Source: Planococcus sp. CAU13 | Lineage (GTDB): Bacteria; Bacillota; Bacilli; Bacillales_A; Planococcaceae | Direction of reading: 5' to 3' | DNA: 33,430 nt | NCBI RefSeq assembly: GCF_000775575.1 | Contig: NZ_JRGN01000061.1 | Coordinates: 1-33,430, forward strand | Part shown: piece by piece, positions 25,875 through 33,341 of the stretch | How the letters are laid out: each line of letters begins with the position of its first letter | How positions within the stretch are numbered: position 1 is the stretch's first letter | Notes under the pieces: generated by a model | Seen by the model: the letters and a program-made list of their open reading frames with translations, nothing else | Told to the model about the DNA's origin: nothing | Database searches by the model: none | Position numbers and translations under genes: made by a program

Positions 25875-26981
25875 TCAATTTGAAAAAGGTAATGTCCTCA
25901 TTTTTTTATCAAGCAGCTGGAATGCCAACTCAATCTTTTCCTGCGGAGCTGTGGTATAGAAGTCACCCATGCTGACTTCGTAATAACATTTATTCTGATC
26001 AACCTCCCGTACATAGCCCGTCAGGCCAATGCCCGACTCCTGCTGCACGGCCGCCAGTACCTGAGCCGCCTCGTCTGTCGGTTTGTTGATATGCACATGG
26101 AACATATTCGATACAGGAACTTCCGGTAATGTGGAAATGCCTGTGCAGGAATTATAGCGGGCTGCCAATTCCTTTGCTGATTCATAATATTCTTCCATTT
26201 TCCCTTTGCGCATTTCAAAATAATAATCCGCAGTGAAGATATAAGGGTAAAGTGAAATCAAATCTCCGCCGTGCCGTTTTTTCCAGACTTTTGATTGTCT
26301 GATAAACTCTTCGCCGCCAGCCAGTACAGCGCCGGCTATACCGCCAATCCCCTTATACATGGACATGTAAACACTGTCGAACAGTTCACAGATTTCTTCA
26401 ATGGACTTTTGGTAGAATGGCAGAGTTTCGAGAATCCTTGCCCCGTCAAGATGAAGGCGGATGTCATTCGCCCTGCAATAATCGGAGATTGCCTGCAATG
26501 TTTCAAAGCGAGGCAGCTGTCCGCCAATTTCCCGTTGCGGCAATTCAAGCAGCACACAGGAAACATCCTTGTCCATCGCCTTGACATCTTCCGGTTGGAT
26601 GACGTTGTCCCGCTCAGTCAGCAGCACCGTTTCAATGCCATGCAATTTTTTCAGGCCGTCTTCCTCGTGTATTTCCAAATGGGACAGCGGATGGTAAGCG
26701 ACTTTCGCCGAACCTTTTTCATCGCACCAAATGCGAAGGGCGATTTGTTGAGCCATTGTTCCACTCGGGAAAAATACAGCTTTTTCCTTGCCGAGAAAGT
26801 TTGCCATCTTATCTTCGAAGTCCCCGATTGCGGCGCCTGATCCATAAATATCCGATTTCGTATCTTCATCGATTTCCTGAAAAGCCTGTTTCAATACTTT
26901 TACGTTTCTCGGACCGTGCCCTGACAGCTGATAACCCGTTTCATCAAATGATTTTTTAAGTGCTTCCAAATTATCCAACAC
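25875..26981 (-). CDS. Threonine aldolase family PLP enzyme
   Basis: A beta-eliminating lyase/threonine aldolase fold of 368 residues. Visible are DIYGSGAAIGDFEDKMANFLG, the PLP-stacking His region VAYHPLSHLEIHEEDG, the ring-nitrogen Asp in LHLDGARI, and the Schiff-base Lys in SMYKGIGGIAGAVL. These match low-specificity threonine aldolases, which split threonine into glycine and acetaldehyde. The N-terminus is extended relative to the shortest members (about 340). The start is GTG at 26981 with AAAGGGG five bases before it; a TTG one codon later is possible. It stands alone, with a possible -10 TATAGT (27022-27027). Confidence 0.87.
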   Translation of the reverse strand: MLDNLEALKKSFDETGYQLSGHGPRNVKVLKQAFQEIDEDTKSDIYGSGAAIGDFEDKMANFLGKEKAVFFPSGTMAQQIALRIWCDEKGSAKVAYHPLSHLEIHEEDGLKKLHGIETVLLTERDNVIQPEDVKAMDKDVSCVLLELPQREIGGQLPRFETLQAISDYCRANDIRLHLDGARILETLPFYQKSIEEICELFDSVYMSMYKGIGGIAGAVLAGGEEFIRQSKVWKKRHGGDLISLYPYIFTADYYFEMRKGKMEEYYESAKELAARYNSCTGISTLPEVPVSNMFHVHINKPTDEAAQVLAAVQQESGIGLTGYVREVDQNKCYYEVSMGDFYTTAPQEKIELAFQLLDKKMRTLPFSN

Positions 26982-27052
26982 ATCATCCCCTTTCAGCAGA
27001 AAAGTCGCTGTTCATTTTTCACTATACCATGGATCCAAAAAATCAAAAAAAG

Positions 27053-27096
27053 AAAGCAGGACCGTTGCGCAAATAATCGCCACAGACCAGCTTTCC
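27053..27096 (-). terminator. Terminator of the GGDEF-EAL gene
   Basis: On the minus strand GAAAGCTGG ... CCTGCTTTC is followed by TTTTTTTGATTTTTT, right after the stop codon. Confidence 0.75.
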
Positions 27097-27099
27097 AAT

Positions 27100-29202
27100 T
27101 TATTTTATATCGATTTTCTGTAAATCGTGCAGTTCCGCTGCTTTGGGGCGGCAGAAATAATAGCCTTGTCCTTCATTGCACAATTCTTCACTCAAATAAT
27201 TAAGCTGAACGGCATCTTCAATTCCTTCAGCCACCACTTCCATCCCCAATTTATGTGCCAGCGCAATGATGGTCGATGTAATGGCTTTACCGTTCAGGTC
27301 ATGATTGATGTCCTGTACAAAACTGCGGTCGATCTTCACACGGTCGAACGAAAATTGGCGCAGATAATTGAGCGATGTAAAACCAGTGCCAAAATCGTCG
27401 ATCGACATCGATATTCCCAATGCTTTCAGTTTCGCCAGGCTTTCTTTCAAAATATTGGTGTCTTCAAGCAGGATGCTTTCGGTCACTTCCAATTCCAGCC
27501 ATTTCGCTTCAAGCCCTGTCTCTTCCAAAACGGTTTTGACCACTTGAACGAAATTCGGATGCTGAAGCTGGATGGTCGAGATGTTCACACAAATGCGGAA
27601 CGGCGGAATCCCCTGGTCCTGCCATTTTTTATTTTGCGAACAGGCTGTCTGAAGGACCCATTTTCCGATTGCAATGATTTGCCTGCTTTCTTCCGAAATC
27701 GGGATAAATCGGTCGGGCGGCACCATTCCAAGTTCGGGGTGATTCCAACGGATGAGCGCTTCCATCGCAGCCAGCTCCCCGGATTGTAATGCCATGATCG
27801 GCTGGTAATGGATAAGAAATTCATCTTTTGAAAGAGCGGATTTCAGTTCCCGCTCCAGCATAAGCTTGTCGGCTTTATCATTGTTTAATTGGGATGAGAA
27901 AAGAGAATAGCTGTTTTTACTGTGTTTTTTCGTATAGAGCATGGCGGTCTCAGCCTTTTTGATCAGATCGTCCTGAACGTTTTCCGCACAGACAACACCG
28001 ATGCTTACCGTTAACGATAATTGCTGACCCATGATTTCTATTGGTTCCGAAAGTTTGTCATTCAATTTTTTTGCATAGTCGATTGCCGCTTCGCGGGTTG
28101 TATCCGGCAGCAGGACCGCAAATTCATCCCCTGCAAAACGCCCTACAGTGGCTGACTCGGAGACGCACTCCACCATACGGAGGGCCGTTTCTTTGAGGTA
28201 GGCATCCCCATACTCATACCCGAGCAAATCATTGATGTATTTGAACCGATCCAGGTTTAAGAACAGGACAGCTGGTGATGTGCCCGAATCGCCTGAAATT
28301 CTCATAGCCTGCATCAGGCGGTCCTCAAACAATTTACGGTTGGGCAGTTTAGTCAAATGATCAAAAAACGTCATTTCTTCAAGCAATTTTTTATGTTCAT
28401 TTCTGGCGGTGATGTCTTTTGCAATGCCATATGCCCCTGTAATCCGGCCGGCCTGCTGCATCGGAAAATTGGTCACTTCTAGATTGATGAGCTGGCCATC
28501 TTTTCTGTAAAGATCAATTTCGTAGCGGTTCGTATGGCCTTTTAGGGCTGCAGAAAAATTATGCAATGCCTTATCCAAATATTCCGGTGCAATCATCGGC
28601 ATGAAGGACATCTTCCTCAGTTCCTGATAAGGATAACCGGACAATGCCACAGCTCCGGGATTTACATCAATGAAATTCCCTTGGGGATCAAAGGAGAAAA
28701 TGGCATCCGGATTTTCGAAAAACAGCGAATTATAGCGTTCTTCACTGTCCTTCAGGCTGTTTTGTGCCAAGACTTCATGCGTGATATCGACCACGCTGCC
28801 TAAAAAAATCTGTTTGCCATCCATTTCGGAAATAGTGGAATGGATCTCTGCATGAAGAAAGCTGCCGTCACGCTTGATTGCTCTGACACGGTAACGGGCA
28901 TTTTTCGATTTATTGCTGGATAAAACGGCTGTCCTTTTCAGCACTTCCGATAAATCGTCGGGATGAATAATATCCGTCATAAGAATTTTTCCCGTCAGAA
29001 AATCTTCTTCTGCGTACTTGAGAAGCTCGCAGAGGCATTTATTCACATAAAGGAATTTTCCCTCCGCCATTATATACATGCTTACCGGAACCTTTTGAAC
29101 GAAATGTTCAAAAAAAGCATTTTCTATTTGAGTATTATCTGTGTTGCTGGATTTTATATTCTGCTGCAAATGATCCGGCTTTGGGTGATGCGAATCTTTC
29201 AT
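27100..29202 (-). CDS. PAS-PAS-GGDEF-EAL cyclic-di-GMP turnover protein
   Basis: A 700-residue soluble protein with no membrane segment. There are two PAS sensor domains (about 30-145 and 155-268), a GGDEF domain (275-435) and an EAL domain (450-698). The GGDEF motif reads AGDEF (357-361), with no RxxD inhibitory site just before it, so cyclase activity may be reduced or regulatory. The EAL domain keeps EALIRW (481-486), Asn in CVNIS, Glu in LEVTES, DDFGTG, Lys in KIDRSF and Glu in VAEGIED, so it should hydrolyse c-di-GMP. GGGAGG precedes the ATG at 29202. It is about 3.4 kb from a polysaccharide synthase of the kind that responds to c-di-GMP in E. coli. The 237 bases upstream are AT-rich, with no clear signal. 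Confidence 0.92.
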   Translation of the reverse strand: MKDSHHPKPDHLQQNIKSSNTDNTQIENAFFEHFVQKVPVSMYIMAEGKFLYVNKCLCELLKYAEEDFLTGKILMTDIIHPDDLSEVLKRTAVLSSNKSKNARYRVRAIKRDGSFLHAEIHSTISEMDGKQIFLGSVVDITHEVLAQNSLKDSEERYNSLFFENPDAIFSFDPQGNFIDVNPGAVALSGYPYQELRKMSFMPMIAPEYLDKALHNFSAALKGHTNRYEIDLYRKDGQLINLEVTNFPMQQAGRITGAYGIAKDITARNEHKKLLEEMTFFDHLTKLPNRKLFEDRLMQAMRISGDSGTSPAVLFLNLDRFKYINDLLGYEYGDAYLKETALRMVECVSESATVGRFAGDEFAVLLPDTTREAAIDYAKKLNDKLSEPIEIMGQQLSLTVSIGVVCAENVQDDLIKKAETAMLYTKKHSKNSYSLFSSQLNNDKADKLMLERELKSALSKDEFLIHYQPIMALQSGELAAMEALIRWNHPELGMVPPDRFIPISEESRQIIAIGKWVLQTACSQNKKWQDQGIPPFRICVNISTIQLQHPNFVQVVKTVLEETGLEAKWLELEVTESILLEDTNILKESLAKLKALGISMSIDDFGTGFTSLNYLRQFSFDRVKIDRSFVQDINHDLNGKAITSTIIALAHKLGMEVVAEGIEDAVQLNYLSEELCNEGQGYYFCRPKAAELHDLQKIDIK

Positions 29203-29400
29203 TTATCTGTATCCTCCCAAAGGTATTAGATTGGCAATGAATAAGTATTGAAAAAAGCAAAAAATTATGCATTGCAATTAATAATAACAAATCCTTCCAC
29301 GCAAAAGTAGTAATTACTAAAAATTTCTATGTTTTTTTGGATTTCAATTATATGTAAATAAATAATCCTTTCATTTCAGTCGGAAATTTTCACTCAAAAG

Positions 29401-29433
29401 AAAAAGCGTTTTCCTTTTATGGAAAACGCTTTA
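29401..29433 (-). terminator. Terminator of the DUF4397-sortase operon
   Basis: A perfect hairpin AAAGCGTTTTCC / GGAAAACGCTTT, followed on the minus strand by TTCTTTTG, seven bases after the sortase stop. Confidence 0.9.
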
Positions 29434-29439
29434 AATCTT

Positions 29440-30063
29440 TTATTGTTCAATCAGCTCTGCATAGACAATAAGCCGCTCTTCCCTGGTCCCCCTGCCGTAG
29501 TCGTAAGCACCGGAACATGTAATGAGCACCAGTTCAGGAGACGATCTGTAACCGAACACCGACTCTACATCAGCCAGCTCCAATTTCACCGATTCCATTG
29601 CATAAACTTTAAAAAGCAATTGACTGTCTTCACCTTCAACAATGATTTCATCGCCAGCCGTCAGTTTCGAGAGGTCCCAAAACACGGCCGGGGAGTCAAT
29701 GCCGTCCACATGACCGGCAATCACCGCACGGCCATTTGCACCTGGTTTATAACCGGGCTCGAACCAGCTGACTTCATCAATTGTAGATGGAACAGCCATT
29801 TCTCCATTATCCGTAATGCCAAGGTGCTGCACTTCGGCTTCTACTCCAATGGAAGGAATAATAATTTTTAAAGGTGCAATTCCATCGCTTTTTAATGCAT
29901 TGATCGGATTTTCGGCCAAAGCTTCAGATTTCATCACTGGTGCCGCAGATGACTGTTCAGCTGCAAAGCCGACATTTTCTGTACGTACGCTGACTTCATC
30001 TTCTGTACTCTGACAACCGGCAAGAAATAAGACTGTGCCAGTTAAAATGAGAATGAAATTAAT
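29440..30063 (-). CDS. Class F-like sortase, lipoprotein, probable ATT start
   Basis: A transpeptidase that attaches surface proteins to the cell wall. The sortase core (about 60-205) has LKIIIPSIGVEAEVQ, catalytic His in VIAGHVDG, catalytic Cys in LITCSGAYD and Arg in GTREERLIVYA. The first normal start codon in frame is a GTG at 29937, without a ribosome binding site. The 42 codons before it encode a lipoprotein signal NFILILTGTVLFLAGC and a linker, so they belong to the protein. They begin at ATT (30063-30061), which overlaps the TAA of the DUF4397 gene by one base; a stop lies seven codons further upstream. Either ATT is used by translational coupling or a start codon has been mutated. 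No other class of sortase is in the window. Confidence 0.8.
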   Translation of the reverse strand: MNFILILTGTVLFLAGCQSTEDEVSVRTENVGFAAEQSSAAPVMKSEALAENPINALKSDGIAPLKIIIPSIGVEAEVQHLGITDNGEMAVPSTIDEVSWFEPGYKPGANGRAVIAGHVDGIDSPAVFWDLSKLTAGDEIIVEGEDSQLLFKVYAMESVKLELADVESVFGYRSSPELVLITCSGAYDYGRGTREERLIVYAELIEQ

Positions 30064-30862
30064 GTTGAAACCGTTTTCTCAACAAAACTCCCCCACCGGC
30101 AACAGTTGCACCAAGTGCCGCCATTACGAGCAGCCAATTAATCTGGTTTTGTTCTGGAGTACCAAGGCCAGTCGTCGGCATACCGTCAGGAGATGCCGCT
30201 GCTTCATAATCCACAAGGGCGATGACTTCCAGTGAATCGGCTGTGTTTACTGCAAATATACTGTAAACAGTATCTGCAGCTAATTCAGTGCCTTCAAGTG
30301 GCAATACTTGCGTTCCATCCGGCAGGCGGATTTCAAGATCATAAGTTCCAGCATCCAATTCTGCGTAATCAGTGATACCAGGGAATTCTGCTCCGCTGAA
30401 AACTGCGTCGCCGCCAATTACACCCACATCAACTGCAGGGGCATCAGGAGACAAATGGCCAACACGGATTTTCGTTTTGCCTTCAGTTACTTCCATTGAA
30501 TCTTCTGCAACAACAAATTCAAGTGACTCCAATAAATTTGCAGCAGCCACTGTATAAGCTTTACCGGCTTCTACAGTAAGATCTGCCTGAAGAACAGCAG
30601 CGCCTTCTGCATATTCAGTTCCAGCTGCAAAAACTTCTACATTATGCGTACCACCGGGAACATCAAGATAACCGGAATCTGCTTTAAATGGCACATCTTC
30701 CAATGTCAGGTCGCCGTTGACGTAAACATCGACTGCGGGAGCATCAGGTGAAGCATGGAGCACTCTCAGTTTTGCGGTATGGCTGTCTGCCAGAACTCCA
30801 GCTGCCAAAACTGAAAATACCAGGACAAATGCGACGGACAGCGAAACGAAAATTTTCTTCAT
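30059..30862 (-). CDS. DUF4397 surface protein with an MPTTG sorting signal
   Basis: A secreted 267-residue protein. The signal peptide covers about 1-25 (cleavage near GVLADS). Two DUF4397 units follow, each containing a version of LRVLHASPDAPAVDVYVNG (first near 32-50, second with VGHLSPDAPAVDVGVIGG near 136). The C-terminus is a sorting signal: MPTTG (about 228-232), a short spacer, a hydrophobic stretch and RKR. Met in place of the usual Leu in LPXTG is unusual. The sortase encoded immediately after is the likely enzyme that anchors it. Function of DUF4397 is unknown; repeats suggest adhesion or matrix. AAAGGAG precedes the ATG, and a promoter with a palindrome lies upstream. Confidence 0.88.
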   Translation of the reverse strand: MKKIFVSLSVAFVLVFSVLAAGVLADSHTAKLRVLHASPDAPAVDVYVNGDLTLEDVPFKADSGYLDVPGGTHNVEVFAAGTEYAEGAAVLQADLTVEAGKAYTVAAANLLESLEFVVAEDSMEVTEGKTKIRVGHLSPDAPAVDVGVIGGDAVFSGAEFPGITDYAELDAGTYDLEIRLPDGTQVLPLEGTELAADTVYSIFAVNTADSLEVIALVDYEAAASPDGMPTTGLGTPEQNQINWLLVMAALGATVAGGGVLLRKRFQH

Positions 30863-30890
30863 GTTAACCTCTCCTTTTCTTGTTTTACTT

Positions 30891-30909
30891 TTGTATAACT
30901 TTTATACAA
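30891..30909. promoter_or_regulatory. Perfect palindrome at the DUF4397 transcription start
   Basis: TTGTATAA-CTT-TTATACAA: 8-base perfect arms with a 3-base centre. It sits just downstream of the -10, where a bound repressor would block initiation. I do not recognise the regulator; it is not a PerR, Fur or Rex box. Confidence 0.7.
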
Positions 30910-30913
30910 CTTA

Positions 30914-30942
30914 TTTATAACCTGTATTTTTGATAATTGCAA
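30914..30942 (-). promoter_or_regulatory. Promoter of the DUF4397-sortase operon
   Basis: On the minus strand there is TTGCAA (30937-30942), 17 bases, then TATAAA (30914-30919), about 50 bases upstream of the start codon. Confidence 0.65.
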
Positions 30943-31011
30943 CAATAAACTCTTTATTTTTTGAATATTTAATATTTTTACACTCTTGAACTCTCTTTGA
31001 GCAAGTTACTT

Positions 31012-31146
31012 TTAAAAGTAAGAATAAAAAAACCGGAAGCTGACGAAAGCTTCCGAGTTTTTGACGGCTATTTTTCCTTCGTACTCACTTAAAGGATAGT
31101 CACAGCCATCCGGTTTTACAGCTGTAAATTCATAGAGTTTGCTCAT
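31012..31146 (-). pseudogene. Remnant of a glutathione peroxidase gene
   Basis: From an ATG at 31146, the 44-codon frame begins MSKLYEFTAVKPDG and continues PLSEYEGK. This is the N-terminus of glutathione peroxidases (which read ...DG...LSxYKGKVLLIVNTASKCG). Right after EGK the similarity ends, and the frame runs into a terminator hairpin (31034-31055) and stops. The catalytic Cys (selenocysteine position), Gln and Trp regions are all missing, so only about 25 of 160 codons remain. It follows the RNase H family gene by 17 bases and could be a deletion scar. Confidence 0.55.
31028..31061. terminator. Terminator after the RNase H family gene
   Basis: The hairpin CGGAAGCT-GACGAA-AGCTTCCG has A and T runs on either side; on the minus strand it is followed by GTTTTTTTATT. 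It is embedded in the peroxidase remnant. Confidence 0.85.
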
Positions 31147-31163
31147 ACTTCTATCGCAGGAAA

Positions 31164-31820
31164 TTAGACAAGGCTTGTTCCGGTAATTCTTATGCCTTTC
31201 AAAGCCTGGGTCGCCAGCCGGTCGGCTTCCGCATTGTCCCGGCGGGGAATCAGTTCATACTCTGCCTGAATGCCCATTTTGGCGAGTTTCGCTTCAATCC
31301 GGTCAGCCCAACGGACTAATTCGGCTTCAATCACCGGCCAATCGCCGCTCATGCCATTTACCACGATCTTCGAATCTCCGCTGAAACGCACAGGCATGTT
31401 TTTGACTTCCAGAAACTCCAGCTCCTGGACACAAAGATGAAGCGCCGCATATTCCGCTTCGTTATTGGAAACCAGACCATCCACTTGTTCGTTTTGCCTC
31501 AAACGATATGTTTTCCCGTTCTGGCTGTAGTAGATTACGCAGCCCAATCCGGAGCTCCTGTTTTCGAGATCAAATCCCCCATCGAAAAAGACGGTGATAT
31601 CGTGAGGTTCCGTTTCAATGCTTTTCAAATACTTCTTCATTTCTTTCATCGTCCAGGTGCTATCGTCATACGTATCTATAAAAATGATTTCTTTAGCCCG
31701 TTTGGTCCGCTCGATATCTTCAGCTATCTGGACGCCCTGAGCAGCAGGCATTTCATCGGACCGGAAGACTGTTTCCACTCCCCTTGTTGATCGATAAATC
31801 CATTCCAGCCTAACTTTCAT
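31164..31820 (-). CDS. Ribonuclease H family (reverse transcriptase-like) protein, YpeP type
   Basis: A 218-residue protein. An N-terminal part of about 70 residues is followed by an RNase H fold with the four acidic residues in place: Asp in VFFDGGFD, Glu in NNEAEYAAL, Asp in SGDSKIVV and Asp in PRRDNAEAD. It should bind and perhaps cut RNA in RNA-DNA hybrids, although close Bacillus relatives (YpeP) show little or no proven activity. GGAGGAAG stands seven bases before the ATG. It appears to have its own transcript, ending at the hairpin near 31034-31055. Confidence 0.87.
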   Translation of the reverse strand: MKVRLEWIYRSTRGVETVFRSDEMPAAQGVQIAEDIERTKRAKEIIFIDTYDDSTWTMKEMKKYLKSIETEPHDITVFFDGGFDLENRSSGLGCVIYYSQNGKTYRLRQNEQVDGLVSNNEAEYAALHLCVQELEFLEVKNMPVRFSGDSKIVVNGMSGDWPVIEAELVRWADRIEAKLAKMGIQAEYELIPRRDNAEADRLATQALKGIRITGTSLV

Positions 31821-31894
31821 AGGCTTCCTCCTCTTCTATCCTGTTTACTCCTTTATTTCCTTTTTCCCGCACTGTAAACAAACGCCGGGCACAC

Positions 31895-31927
31895 AAAAAA
31901 GCTCCCGAGGCCTGAGCCGGGAGCTTT
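31895..31927 (-). terminator. Terminator of the regulator-peptide operon
   Basis: On the minus strand AAAGCTCCCGGC ... CTCGGGAGCTTTTTTG, 16 bases after the peptide gene stop. Confidence 0.88.
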
Positions 31928-31943
31928 GAAACAATCCGCTATT

Positions 31944-32105
31944 TTACAGGGGTGGTAAAATAGTCGGGATTGAATTCGTCTGCATGTCGCCATAAGCAAC
32001 GACTGCATCAGAAGAATCCACCTGCGTGGCTGCCGGAGCCCAGGCTCCCATCGCCACCACGGCCGCAGCCAATCCAGTAAACAACATCAATTTAACTTTT
32101 TTCAT
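31944..32105 (-). CDS. Secreted pro-peptide, candidate quorum-sensing pheromone (PapR/NprX-like)
   Basis: A 53-codon gene with ATG at 32105 and stop at 31944. The product starts MKKVKLMLFTGLAAAVVAMG, a Sec-type signal with lysines, a hydrophobic core and a likely cleavage after APAA (near residue 26). The exported part is about 27 residues and ends SIPTILPPL. It begins six bases after the stop of the HTH-TPR regulator. Its GGAGG lies inside the last codons of that gene, ten bases before the ATG, so translation is coupled. Size, signal, position and a proline-rich C-terminus match pro-pheromones of the PlcR-PapR and NprR-NprX type. The mature peptide is inferred, not seen. Confidence 0.72.
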   Translation of the reverse strand: MKKVKLMLFTGLAAAVVAMGAWAPAATQVDSSDAVVAYGDMQTNSIPTILPPL

Positions 32106-32111
32106 AATCAA

Positions 32112-33341
32112 TCATCCTCCGTTTCTATCATAATAGGATTGATAGTACATCGCCTTTTCCCATTGCTTCTCACGCTGATAATGTTCGGCAAGTTCCAAAG
32201 CGATCTTTTTGCTTTCTCTTATATAACCATGTTTTCTGAAAAATGGAAACATTTTTTCTTCTGAATAAGCCAAAAGATCTGGTTGGGAAAAATTTCGCTT
32301 CTCGAAGTAATTTAAATACAATAAAAAATATTCATCACCCGGACCTGCCGACAATTGGCGCAGTTCCTTTACATATTTCCATGCATCCGCTCCCACCTCA
32401 ACAGCGGTTTCAATCAGGCTGACCAGCACTGCTTTGTAGAAATAAGTATCGCTGGAAAGAATGGCATATAATTCTGTCAGCAAATCGAATGCCTGGTTAT
32501 GTTCCTGCCGGCTTTTCAGCAATTCAGCAAAATTGTACAAGGTTTGATTGTATAAATCTTTTTGGTCAGTCAGCCTTGAATTGCGTTTCAGCACTTCAAA
32601 AATTCCGGCCGCCTGGACAAGAAGGTTGCGCCGCATGTAATTGATCGCCAGCAGCAGCTGGGCATGGAGCAGACGGATGTAATTATAATTGAGCCTGAAA
32701 TACTGGACGGCCAGCTCCGCGTAATGGGCCGACAATTCATACTGCTCATGCATGATGAGCAAACGCGCTTTCTGGTAATAGAGTTCACCTTCGAATTTTT
32801 GCGGAATGCTGCGGATTCCGCCTTCGAGGGAATTAGCGTATTCCATCGCCAGCTCTTTTTTGTTGGCCATGGAATAATACAAAGACAGAAACAGCTGATG
32901 CATCCATGCTTCCGGCTCTGTGAAGGAATTTTTCATGCGCTCCAGCATGTCTTTCTGCTGATCCGCAAGGCTCAAATCTTCTATGTATAAATAATAACGG
33001 AATTTATAGATTTCATACTGATTCACAAGATCGGTCGACTGGATATAATCATTGTCCTGCTGCAGCCTGCTGTACTGCTGCTTCAACACTTCCGTATCAT
33101 AATGCAGTGCACAGGCAATAAAATCGTTCAACTGGCGTTCCAGGCGATTCCGTTTCGCCACTTCCTTTTTCCATTGGACACCCATTTTCGCCAGCAGCGC
33201 TTCGGTGGTCGATTCATGGGGGGTATAAGTATTCGATTCAATCTTGCTGAGATGAGAAATGGAACAAATGCCATCGGCCAACTGCGATTGCGTCAAGTTG
33301 TTTTTTGAGCGGTAATATTTAATAACAGAACCGATATTCAT
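32112..33341 (-). CDS. HTH-TPR peptide-sensing regulator (RRNPP family, PlcR/NprR-like)
   Basis: A 409-residue cytoplasmic regulator. An XRE-type helix-turn-helix fills residues 1-58 (IGSVIKYYRSKNNLTQSQLA, then SISHLSKIESN as the recognition helix region). The remainder is all helical, with TPR-like units such as EGELYYQKARLLIMHEQYEL, the pair ALNxx/LLLAINYMRRN and EKQWEKAMYYQSYYD. This layout and length fit NprR (about 420) better than PlcR (about 285). Such proteins bind a re-imported peptide in the TPR groove and then switch DNA binding. GTGAGG precedes the ATG at 33341. Only 89 AT-rich bases upstream are in the window; they include a weak TTATAA-N17-TATATA. Confidence 0.86.
   Translation of the reverse strand: MNIGSVIKYYRSKNNLTQSQLADGICSISHLSKIESNTYTPHESTTEALLAKMGVQWKKEVAKRNRLERQLNDFIACALHYDTEVLKQQYSRLQQDNDYIQSTDLVNQYEIYKFRYYLYIEDLSLADQQKDMLERMKNSFTEPEAWMHQLFLSLYYSMANKKELAMEYANSLEGGIRSIPQKFEGELYYQKARLLIMHEQYELSAHYAELAVQYFRLNYNYIRLLHAQLLLAINYMRRNLLVQAAGIFEVLKRNSRLTDQKDLYNQTLYNFAELLKSRQEHNQAFDLLTELYAILSSDTYFYKAVLVSLIETAVEVGADAWKYVKELRQLSAGPGDEYFLLYLNYFEKRNFSQPDLLAYSEEKMFPFFRKHGYIRESKKIALELAEHYQREKQWEKAMYYQSYYDRNGG

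Noticed and set aside
30059-30100. Programmed frameshift joining the DUF4397 protein to the sortase
   Set aside because: A fusion would place two membrane-type segments and a lipobox in series, and the sequence before the stop is not a strong slippery site; a separate start at ATT fits better.
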